A stretch of 64,000 nt of DNA from Pelodera strongyloides (lineage: Eukaryota > Nematoda > Chromadorea > Rhabditida > Rhabditidae), in assembly GCA_036852015.1 (NCBI GenBank), contig JAANDG010000146.1:1-64000 (forward strand), in the 5' to 3' direction. The notes below the pieces were generated by a model. That model was not told where the DNA came from, did no database searches, and saw only the letters and a list, made by a program, of their open reading frames with translations. Every line of letters begins with the position of its first letter. The first letter of the stretch is position 1. The position numbers and the translations under genes are program-made. This document shows, one piece after another, positions 47,892 to 58,127 of the stretch.

Positions 47892-50800
47892 ATGGTAGAG
47901 TTCACGAACCTGGAGGATTGGAGCAAAGCTTTTAATGCGGAGAAAGAGGTTTGTTGATTATTACCGTAGATTTGTTCAAATATGTTCATGACTCTACCGT
48001 AGTCAGAAGAGTTTCTCTTGAGGCTGCCTACGCTGATCTGTGTGTGGCTTGAGCAAAGTCAAACTGTCATTACCATAGTTAAACTTATTTTCGTTTGTTT
48101 AGGCTAGGTTGAAGACTGCCTACTACACGGGTCGAACTAAGTAGGCTTTGGCCAGGTTTTCCAATCAATATTACCCGTAGTTGCATATTGAATTCGTTTG
48201 TTTAGGATAGGTTGAAGTCTGCCTACGCGGCTGTGTGGTGTGTGTCTCCTCAGATTGAGGTGAATGTTGACGTGTGGGAGCAGGAGGACAGTGATGACGA
48301 GGAAGAGTTCACGAGAGGAAGGGTTCGTGGATACTGTAGTACTGTTTTGAGAGATACAAAGAGAGAAAAAGGGTGGTTTGGTGCATATTGTGTTTTGAGA
48401 GGGAGGGAGAGAGAGAGAAGGGTTGGGGTATACTATATGTTTTGAGAGAGAGAAAGGGTATGTGGTTGGTGGATACTGTAATATTTTGAGAGAGAGGAGT
48501 TTGCGGTATACTGTATGTTTTGAGAGGGAGATAAGGGTTGATTGGTGGACGATACGATACTGAAGTTCACGAGAGGGAAGTTCGGTTTTTGAGAGACATG
48601 GATGGAGTGAGAGGGAGGGGGGAGGAAGAGAGAGAATGAGAGAAAGAAGGGTTAGTAGATACTGTAATGTTTTGAGAGAGAGGAGAGCGAGAGAGAAGGT
48701 TGTGGGTATGGGTACAGTAGATATCGCATGCGCAATAACCTTTCCTTGACTGTTCAATTGAACAGTCAAGGAAAGGTTATTGCGCAAGATGGTCATAACC
48801 CGCTAGTGTGGTTAACTTCCCGAATGCAGTTTTTTCTTTATTCACTAAATTTTTTTAAACACACCAAGACACGATAAACAACGTGTTTCACGCGGTTTAT
48901 ACACCTTGTTTGAGTTTGCAAGCTTTAGTAATTGTTGGATCACGTCTCGCTATATTTTCATGTCGCAACTTGCTTTCTATTGTACTTTTTTAGGGCATAC
49001 GATAATTGGCTGAGTAATTATACATCATTTGCAGCAACACCAGCGTCACGGTCAAAAACGTACGTTCACGCCACCGATGCAAACGCAACGGAATTTGTTT
49101 GTTAGAGACGCACTGAAGGAGGCGAACAGAAAAGGAGGAGCAGTTGAGAAAGTGAGTAGGATATCTAGCATTTGTTGGGGATTTTCCACCCGGTCACTTT
49201 CAAGTTAAGCTAGGAAAATACTAAGTCAGTATCGATTGGCTCCTGAGCGCTCTGGCTTAGCAACGAAATTTGTTCGTCACTTGTCCGAGACGCACTGACA
49301 TAATGATTTTATTCAAAGTTCCTTTGGGTGGAGTAAGATGAAAGATAGATATTACTATGTTTGTTTGGTTACTGTGGAGGCGAGCAGAACGGGAGGGTTA
49401 GTTGCAAGAGTGAGAAGGATTTGAATATTTGATGATAGCGATTGAAAAAGTTTTAACGACGGTTCGTTCCTATTGCTTTTGATTTTGAGGTTTCCTGTCT
49501 TCGGCTGTGGCGAATGTTGACATGACTTTATTTTTTCTGTCATGTTGCTCGAGATTTCCTGGGAATAAATATCTGATTTTTAGCTGGCCGTGCTGGGATG
49601 TGGTGAACTCTCACTAGAGCGGTTTCTAGTAGCTGATTTTGCTGCAATTGGACTCGGTTCGATTACGTCTATTGATATCGATTGTAGAGAACTGTACAGA
49701 GGGATTGAGTTATATAAGGTGGGAGTTTTGTCCTTGGTTTTGTGGGTGTTGTCTTAGACAGCAAGACAGCAAATTTGAATGTTGCATGTTACGAGTCAAT
49801 CATTATCAGTTAACTGACTGGAGTCATCGTTGAATGGGGGCTAGCGACACGGTTTTATAAACAATTAAAATGTGTTTGTAAGGTACGGTAGTGAAATGGG
49901 TACACCTACGGTACTGTAGGAATTAGAACGTCTTGGGATGGTTACATCCACTAATACTACGGTGCTGTAATTGTATATGAGAGTTTTTAGGAGTATCTTG
50001 AGAAGCAGAAACGAATGATTGGCGGTTTTGATTGTAATCCAGTGACTGTGGAGGTTATGAAAGGTGCTGGTTATTTTTTTTAATTACCCTACTTTGAACA
50101 AGGGTTTATGGTGATTTTAACTAAAAATTAACGTACTTTGAACTAGCGTTTACATTTGTAATAGTGTCTATATGTCTTCATAATAAGGATTTATTGAACA
50201 AGACAAGGAATATCAACATCATATAAATAAATTTCGTTCTCCCTCCTGGCCCTAGCCCGAAGACGTCGAGCATCTGGAACTCGTCGCCTACTGCTCAGGA
50301 CCTCTGCGGAACGTGTCAAAAAGCAAAACGTTGAAGTTGAAATTTGAACTCCCTTGAATAAAGGTGCACGCTCTTGTGGCGTAAATAAATGATGTTGCAG
50401 GTGACATCCTCGACACTGACGATCGACTACGGGGCGTTGATGCGGTTGCGTGTATTGAAGTGTAGGTTTGCAGTTCTCTTGTTCTTCTTTTTTTGCTTCT
50501 TTCCGAGTATGTAAGAAACACTTTGAATATAAGTTTGCCAGGTTGATGAAACGCATGCTGCTCAACTACAGTTTAAATTATTGTACGCAAATAATTCATT
50601 GGCGTGCAGTTGTCCAGATGTTTGCGACCACGTGCAATATCCTTTTAATTTTTATTACAGGATTGAGCACATGCCCTTAGAAGAAGCCACTAAAGTCCTC
50701 CACCAAATATTGGAGGTGATTCGGCCGAAGACGGCGATTATCAGCACACCGAATAGGGAGTATAATCAGGTATCACTGTTTTCTATACAAAATGCATTTT

Positions 50801-52368
50801 CAATACTTATTATATAATTACCCATGGCCGTATGTACCGTATGCATATATGGTGTATCATGCGGTGCGTGGGTAAAGTAGCATTGAAATTATTGGGAACG
50901 TACCGTATGCATATGTGGTGTATACGGTACATGTGTAATTAGATAATTGCAGGTATTCAACTCGGATGCCAATCAGTTCCGACATGACGATCACAAGTTT
51001 GAATTTACACGAGACGAGTTTATCGATTGGTAAGGTGGATTTTTGCCTTGTCCATAAATAAGAGTTATGCTTTAAAGCGAAATACCGGCCCGTTTTTGAA
51101 ACACATCGAGTAGACAAGAATGCTGTTCTTATGCAACTTATGCAAATGAACATAAATTTGAATAAAAAATCGAGCTAAATTCGAGCAAATTAGCATAAAT
51201 ACGTAAGAAATCAGTTGTTCACGATGCGTTTCAAAAACCGGCCGGTATTTCTGTTTAATATATTTGGATTCTTGGTAAATTGCTGCAACAGAACCCGAGT
51301 TTCGAATAAATCGGTTACCCGTCCTACACGTTTTGAGTTTCGTTTTGGCGTTCTCATTCTAGCAGTGTTGCCATACTTACGTAGTGATAAATAAGGGGCC
51401 GGTGCCTTACTGGCCCCTTACCAGTGCGTAAGTATGGAGTGTGGTGTGGATTTCCTTCGTTGTAGTGTAACTTAAAATAATATATTTCAGGATTGCTGAT
51501 AATTACGATGCAGAAGAATACGCTGTTGAAGTATCGTATGTTGGAAATCTAGTTGGTTGGTTGCGTTTGTTTTTTTATCCCTTTTTGGTTCTTCCCAACA
51601 ATTGTGTGTATGTCCGTGTCCGTGGGCGTGCGTGCGTATGTCTGTCGGTGTCCGCGGGCGTGCGTGCGTGTTTTCTAGGGTTTAAAGGGTGAGAACAAAA
51701 AAGTTATTATTTTTATTAGATTACCCGTGTCTGTATCTACCAGAATAACTAAAACAAATTTGACAGAAAATTATTTCCAACGAAATATGAGCAAAAAATG
51801 GTCCAGCTTGAGTACCTCGGATTACGGTAGCCTGGTATCCTTTTTACATGTTGGTGAGAAGAAATTTTTTTTTTGAAAAATTTTCGAAAAAAAATTACAA
51901 GCAAAAATATGTTCTAAAATAACTACAGCGCAATACAAATGACGAAGACGGGATTAATTGTGCTTTGTTTAGCTTGGCAAAAAATAAAACGCATTGTTTT
52001 AAAAAAGCAACAAACGCACAGCCATAATCCCGCCCTTTCATTGTCCCCAAACAACGGTAGCGAGAGCGCGGTTTATCATGCACCACACCCCATCGACGCC
52101 TATAGTAATAATGGTACTGGAGGGCTATTTTTTGCTCCATATTTCGTTGGAAATAATTTTCTGCCAAATTTGTTTTAGTTATTCTGGTAGATACACACAC
52201 GGGAAATCTAATAAAACTAATAACTTTTTTATTTTCTGAGGTGGACCTCACCCTTTAAGACGTATGTTTTCTGGGGTGTAGGAAGTAACTGAAGGGCATG
52301 TACTGTCGGATAACTATAAGTTTATTATGTTAGTAACGGTGAGCTGCGCACTGAAGGTGTTTTCTTGA
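47892..52368 (+). CDS. henn-1: Small-RNA 2'-O-methyltransferase HEN1
   Basis: Exons: 47892-47948, 48254-48322, 49035-49151, 49584-49718, 49991-50063, 50401-50461, 50661-50769, 50953-51029, 51491-51551 and, less surely, 52282-52368 (TGA). About 281 aa. FTPPMQTQRNLFV, LGCGELSLERFL and SITSIDID form the SAM-binding half. CIEVIEHM with DDHKFEFTRDEF gives the E-x-x-E-H plus His metal site that defines HEN1. The family methylates the 3'-terminal ribose of piRNAs and some siRNAs, protecting them. Oddities: motif I has Val where Asp is usual (LAVLGCGE). After EVSYVGN the family motif around CTQIAIF is missing. The proposed last exon (EVTEGHVLSDNYKF) has no family match and follows a 580-bp element. 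Exons 2-9 are well supported; the first and last exons are less certain. Confidence 0.87.
48729..48786. repeat. Perfect 58-bp palindrome
   Basis: Two 29-nt arms without spacer, centred on CAATTG at 48757/48758 and beginning TGCGCAATAACC. It lies in HEN1 intron 2, just after a TTTTGAGAGAGAG repeat region (48340-48720). Confidence 0.95.
51072..51258. mobile_element. MITE family A copy 19
   Basis: TTAA at both edges, in HEN1 intron 8, 42 nt after the donor. Confidence 0.92.
51680..52259. mobile_element. Element H, 580 bp with about 130-bp inverted ends
   Basis: TTAA-AGGGTGAG left and CTCACCCT-TTAA right. Both arms share TAGATTWCCCGTGT, TATCTACCAGAATAACTAAA and TTCCAACGAAATATG. There is no transposase ORF. 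It lies in the last HEN1 intron, or just after the gene if the final exon is wrong. Confidence 0.9.
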
Positions 52369-52378
52369 AACGTTTGCT

Positions 52379-55300
52379 TTATTTCTTATCTTCTTCTGTT
52401 CGTTTGTAATTCATCTTTCGAATTGCGAGTAGATCGGGACTGTATCTGAAAATTGAATATTTATTTATTTGTTTATTTATTGTTTATATATATTTATTGT
52501 TTATTTATTATTTATTGAGTGATAGAGAAATTGAGAAATAGGAGCTTGAAGGAGTTGGAGTGTTCGTGAGTTTGCGTTATTGTAGTGAGCTAGCTTTCTG
52601 AAGTGAAATTGAACAAGGGAACTAAAAGTCTACTGATTTTTATTGCACAATTGCACCGGCTAATCGCAGTAGAAATCTACTCTTAAAAGGCCTTCAATTT
52701 TCTTCGCTATCTTTAAAAGCGAAATATTGGCTGTTAAAACGCATCGAGTAGACCAGCATTTTTATGCGGCTTATGTAAATAGTAAATGAGCATAAATTAG
52801 AATAAAATATCGAGCTAAATTCGAGTAACTTGGGTCGATGTGTTTCAAAAACCAGCCGGAGTTCGCTTTGAATGTCCATAACTGACCTCTTCTGATTATG
52901 TGGCTCCTTGATTTTGATATTTTTAACTTTTCCACCGTCGCTCTTTCTGTCCTTGGACTTTCCACGCCGTTGACTCCTTTGTGAAGTTTCTGATTTTTCC
53001 GATGGGGCCAGCATCTCTGAAGTTTCCAATGAAAATTTCCAATGATTTGACTAACGCGGCAACAGGCTACTTTGAGCCTGAGAACTAATTGAGAACTAAT
53101 TAGCTAATTGCAAACTGGAAACATTTTGACACTGAAATACTGAATACTCTACCTGTAGGATTGATCATCGTCCTAATCGTGTTTCCAAAAAGCACGTCTT
53201 TGGTGAAGAATTGTGCATCTTTTTGCTGCATCTTTTCCTGTGTTTCCCATGGATCGAGCTTTACGCTAAAAGTTGGGGGGATTGGGCTTCATAGGTTTCG
53301 ATAGTTCGGTCAGATTATTTGGATTGGAAGTTGTTCGCTTTCCTTACTTATTTCTTCATTCTTCCCCAAAATTTGGTTGAAACTGTGGGTGTGCATTATG
53401 GACTAAATACATATGCCATATTCACCACTCAATTCCCCGTTTTTTTCTCTGCATGTCTCACATTAGAATGCTATTTTCTGTCCCCAGGGACTGTTTCCCG
53501 AGGGAATCGGAGTGGTGAATATGGCCTCTGGTGTTGCTACTTAGTTTAGTTTTTTTGCAATAACGCAATGTCAGAGCGGGCTTACGGTATTGTTGGCATC
53601 GCCACTATTTTGATCTTGCCCATTTGCACGTCGAACACCACGTCGGCGTTCATGGGCAGGTCGTCTTCGGTGGGGGTTTCCTGAAAATGGTTCGAAGTAA
53701 CTTGTAGTTTGTAGTTTGAAATGGAGCTTTCACCAGTTAGTTTCCTAACCGGTGCCCCGGTCTGACGTTCTCGTTCGAGTGCATTTGTAGCAGTGGTACC
53801 ACTGTACGCTTTAAAAAAAATAGTGGTACCACTTTACTCTTTAAAAATAAATGGAAACTAAACCAACCACGACACCCTTCTTCTTAGACATCCAAAACGG
53901 TCGCCCATCGTCGTTGAATAGCTTTCCATCATTGTTTTTGTTGCCACTGACCGGAGTGTTGCCCGACTAAAGTATGAGTAGAGTTTGCCTGAGGGTGTTT
54001 CTCGCTTCTCATAGAGATTCTAGAGAAAATTAGTATTATTATAATAATGATAATTCTTCTTTATTATAAATATTTATGTTTCGGTGATAGTGATAATAAT
54101 AATAATTTTAATAACCTTGAGTATTGGCGGGTCGGCGAAGATGTCCTTAATCACATGATCGTTATTAAAACTGTTTTTCGGTCGCTTCTCTTCGGACAGC
54201 TTCATACGGTCTGCCCTGAAATTTTTGGGTGTGTACTGTAGTTATCCAAATAGTGTGATGTATTATACTGTGGGCGTACTGTAGTTGCTTGGGTAGTGCA
54301 GGATGGTTTACTATTAGTTTGTAGGTAGGTAGCGTACTCAGGTAGTGAAGTTTAGTATGATGCTGTGTGCATAGGTCATGTAGTACAGCACATGATAGTA
54401 ACTACCACTTGGTATAATATTCTACTGCGATACTGGTAGCGGTACGGTGCGCGTTTGACATTTGCGTAATCTGTTTGATAACGTTCTGTTCCTGGCTCAG
54501 GCTTGAACTTACGCTTGGGTTTAGACTTACACTTAGCGTAGGTTTGGAATTTGCTTAGAGCAAGAACCTACTTGATAGCATTCCTTGATGGGAAGGCTTC
54601 CATGCCTGGCCCCAATTCCCTAACCGAGTGCTTGGCCTTCCGTTCCTGTACTTTGGTAACCCAACGTCGGAGCGCGTTCTCGCTGACCGGTCGAGAGAGG
54701 AAGCGGACGGTTCGCTTGGCTCGCTAAAATATGTATGTATGTATGTTTGTGAGCATTCACGTTACGCTCAACACCCAAAAGCTAAGTCACCTATTCGTGT
54801 TTTATTTAAGATGGCAAATGTTTAAATAGAGGGGAGGGGGAGAGAGAGGATATCATCGTTAATTACGCACTAATTAAATTTCTCACCTGGGAAACATCAT
54901 TGAGGAAGGCGCCTATTCGCTCGCTGAGGCACTCCTCTTCTTCGACGATTAGACCGCCCTAGAGAAAGTTGATTATCCGTTGACCTATAGGAAGGAGTTT
55001 GACCTAGTCCGATGACCTATAGGAAGGAGTTTGACCTAGTCCGGTGACCTTATAAGGAAGGAGTTTGACGTTTGACCTAGTCCGTTGACCTTTTAGGAAG
55101 GAGTTTGACCTTTGACCTAGTCCGGTGACCTTATAAGGAAGGAGTTTGACCTTTGACCTAGTCCGGTGACCTTATAAGGAAGGAGTTTGACCTAGTCCGT
55201 TAACCTTTTAGGAAGGAGTTTGACCTAGTCTCGGGTGTTAGACTCAGTTGAGTTTTTCAGAGGTAATGTGTGACTTTATGACTCACCTCGCCCACTCTCT

Positions 55301-57318
55301 TCCTCGTGCGTCTGCTCGACTTCTTCCTCTTGGGTGCTGCACCCTCGTCAGTGGTAGCGTTCCCGGAGCCGCCCGAGTTGGGAGTGGAAGTCCCGCTCGT
55401 GGCGTTCGAGGGAGGCGTGGGTGTCTTAAGTAAGATAGATGGTAAAAGTGTAGGTTCGGGTTGCAGAAGATGAAGATTGGATTTTTCAGTCACGGTGCCA
55501 CTTAAAACTACACGGTTGCAGGCGCCGCACAAAGCGTGGGTTGATTAACCCACCCCGCGCTAGTTTTGCGAACGCGTGTATAAACCCAGGATCGGCGCAT
55601 GTGTCGCACCCTTCCTAGCTGTTGCTGATACTTACTTCATATGCTAGTTACCTGTGCTTGTTGAGTCTTTTCCTTTTCGAGACGTTCCTTCTCCAGTCTC
55701 TCCTTTTCTTTTTCTTTATTGTCTGGATCACTCCCTTCCTTTTCATTTCTTACCTTGTCTTGCTGAAAGGGAGATGAAGTTTCAGTGACTTGTTCGAGTT
55801 TGTATAAGAATTTAAAGAAAAAGTTGTAGTTTATAGCAGCAATAGGCTTTCGGCGTAGTGGTAGCACCGTTAATTCTGTGGCCCAAGACATAAATTCGCT
55901 CAGTCGCGCGCAAAAGACCAGAGGGCGGCGTATGCGCCTGCCGCCTCGCTGGGGAGGACCTATTTTTGCGTGGCGACTACGCGAAGTTACATCATTGGAG
56001 CTATCAGTAAAGGTATTGGATGACTGTGTTCTATAAGATTACCGAGTTCTTCTTTATTACTTCATTTGACCTTCTGATTTTGGTTCGTTGGAGACCAGTT
56101 TCGGTGGTGAGGGTCTGTGCTTTTTCTGAATGGGAACTAACTACAAACTACAATTAGTTATGAAATAATGAAATTACCATACCTGACTGATAATTGTGTG
56201 CTGATAATTGTATGCTACTGCTATTTGGTGTCATAGTTGTGTTGAGGGATTTGGGTGCGAATTTAGAGAAGTTCCGACACGTTCCGTTTCGCTTTAAAGC
56301 GAAATACCCACTGGTTTTTGAAACAAATCGAGTACACCAGCATTCTTATGTAGCTTATGCAAATGAGCATAATTTAGAATAAAACATCGAGCTAAATTTG
56401 TGCAACTTGGCATAAAAACGTAATTCAGTTGTCCATGATGCGTTTCAAAAATTCAAAAACCGGCCAGTATTTAGCTTTAAAAGAGTACAGGGTCAGAGCT
56501 GTAGGTTCGAAAAATTTCTGGGAACACATTGAATGAAAATGAATGTTCCGACATGATACGTACCGTTTGACGCAGTTTGAAATGTGCGAAGTGGTGGCAC
56601 GTCAATTAATGGGGGTACTGGTGGAGGAGGCTGAAAGGTAGAATATGGGAATTATAGGGAACCATTTCGAACCATTCTCCACTCTTTTTCCCTACTGCCC
56701 TCACGTTAGGATTCTGTACTCTGTCCCAAGGGAATATTTCCCCGATTAAATCGGAGTGGTGAATATGGCGTCAGAAAGGGCGCTCTCTGAAGGACTTCCG
56801 TGGCAAAGAAACATACAAGGTTCCATTGTTACTTGGTACTTGGTACCATCTACAACTGCTCTACGTACGGGATTTTTGAACTTAATATCCTTTATATGCA
56901 AATTTATGTGCGTGTGTGATCAGCACATAGTGGGCCAGGATCTGCATACTTTACATGGTAATGTAGTTGCGCAGTTTTCAAAACCACGTGTCGTACCGCT
57001 TTAAATAGAATTGTAAACTGACTGGTGTGGTGGCGGGTTGCGTGGTAGCTGGAGCGTATAGTACTGGAGGTGTTGTACTGGGAGGAAATGGTGACTGCGA
57101 TACTTCGTTCTTGGCATAATTTCGGATATTCATACGACCACCCAGACCGCCTTAATTGGAGGGGTTAGCATGGTTTAAGTTTGAGAGTTACGTAAGTGGT
57201 AGGCGGTGGGTTTACGCCCCAGTGTGTGTGAGGCATGAGATGAGGCTGGTAGTTTCACTATGCGGCGCACCTTGGCGAAATCAGTTGTAGTATTTCTCTG
57301 CCTCTCTCTTCTCTCGCT

Positions 57319-57389
<71 letters not shown>

Positions 57390-57517
57390 CAAGCAACCCT
57401 CAGTTATAATTTTGGCAAATCTTCTTTAAATATATAATTCATGTGATAATATTTTTTACCTGCTGCTAGTCGGACGGCGGAATTTCTCTCTTCTTTATCT
57501 AATTTGTTTCCCTTCAT
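52379..57517 (-). CDS. Unrecognised basic, proline-rich protein (464 aa)
   Basis: Fourteen exons chain in phase from ATG to TAA: 57460-57517, 57023-57150, 56564-56630, 56061-56125, 55652-55762, 55287-55424, 54887-54958, 54572-54723, 54116-54215, 53868-53966, 53586-53680, 53153-53265, 52887-53016, 52379-52445. It has a proline/threonine-rich N-terminal third (TTPPVLYAPATTQPATTP, PPPPVPPLIDVPP), then a Lys/Glu run and a Ser/Thr/Gly linker. A basic stretch (PKRKKSSRRTRKR, a likely nuclear signal) leads to a more globular middle (SERIGAFLNDVSQ, GRPFWMSKKKG, DVVFDVQMGKIKIVAMP). The end is basic, with YSPDLLAIRKMN, which only loosely recalls the eIF4E-binding motif. I do not recognise the family. 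Exon 4 is the weakest because its other frame also looks protein-like. The stop lies 10 nt from the proposed HEN1 stop (convergent). Confidence 0.72.
52713..52869. mobile_element. MITE family A copy 20 (diverged)
   Basis: AAGCGAAATATTGGC left and CCAGCCGGAGTTCGCTTTG right, in the last intron of the minus-strand gene, 17 nt from its donor. Confidence 0.8.
53412..53529. mobile_element. MITE family D copy 2
   Basis: GCCATATTCACCACTC left and GAGTGGTGAATATGGC right. Confidence 0.88.
54978..55231. repeat. Minisatellite, seven units of 31-43 bp
   Basis: Seven spaced GGAAGGAGTTTGACC words joined by TAGTCCGGTGACCTTATAA variants, in an intron between minus-gene exons 6 and 7. Confidence 0.9.
56294..56480. 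mobile_element. MITE family A copy 21
   Basis: TTAA at both edges. The left flank CGTTTCGCTTTAA looks like a solo family A right end sharing the TTAA. Confidence 0.9.
56663..56772. mobile_element. MITE family D copy 3
   Basis: Diverged left end (ACCATTCTCCACTC) and GGAGTGGTGAATATGGCG right. Confidence 0.7.
56870..57003. mobile_element. MITE family B right part
   Basis: Right end CAAAACCACGTGTCGTACCGCTTTAA lies 19 nt from the minus-gene exon 2 donor. The left end is diverged, so the limit is approximate. Confidence 0.5.
57297..57388. repeat. (CT)n microsatellite
   Basis: (CT)n run in intron 1 of the minus-strand gene. Confidence 0.95.
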
Positions 57518-58127
57518 GGTTTGTGACTGAAATAAGCGTTTTTATACCTGAAGTGCGCGGTTTGTTCGCCGTATCGTCGCCGTTTGTGCGCTGCAGCGTT
57601 GCCGCTTGTACGAAAGATTATTGATTATATCTTGTTTTGCCAGATCTATATTCTATTTGCAAAGGAGCGTAACGTTTATGTCTGAAGTGCGCGTGCGCGG
57701 TTTGTTCGCCGTATCATCGCCATTACCCAACCTGTTCCTTTAAACTTTAAAAAAAAGTAAGATAAACTTTAACCCCTTTAAACTTTAAAAAAAAGTAGGA
57801 TAAACTTTAACCAACCTGTTCCTTTTCGATAGACGATTTGAATAATTCTCGAGTCTTTTTTCGTGTTAGTTTTCGTTTGCGAAATAATTACTGCGCGTGA
57901 GCGGGAGTATAATTGCGCGCTACGTCAATTAATTAAACAACGAGTACAAATTGAGCGAATTGATGGCGAGGTGATGGTTTTATAGAGAGAACGGACCCAT
58001 TCTAATTTAGTTGTTATTGACGGTGTTCGGGCTGAGATATACGTTTCTAGGTAGAATATGTTGGTCTTTGAGTGTGAATTCTAACGTGTTACTTATTTTT
58101 TTTTTTTGCTTTTCTGTAAGAAGAAAG
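57518..58127. promoter_or_regulatory. Candidate bidirectional promoter region
   Basis: 610 nt between two divergent start codons. It contains two copies of GCGCGGTTTGTTCGCCGTAT (near 57556 and 57690), two copies of CTTTAAACTTTAAAAAAAAG (57740-57800) and acceptor-like TTATTTCAG and TTTTCTGTAAG next to the two ATGs. Confidence 0.45.

Noticed and set aside
52440..52520. Extension of HEN1 beyond 52368
   Set aside because: The stretch is AT-rich TTTATT repeats, and the opposite strand holds the last exon of the convergent gene.
54978..55231. CRISPR-like array
   Set aside because: Repeats and spacers are not distinct, spacing is irregular and the genome is animal. It is a minisatellite.
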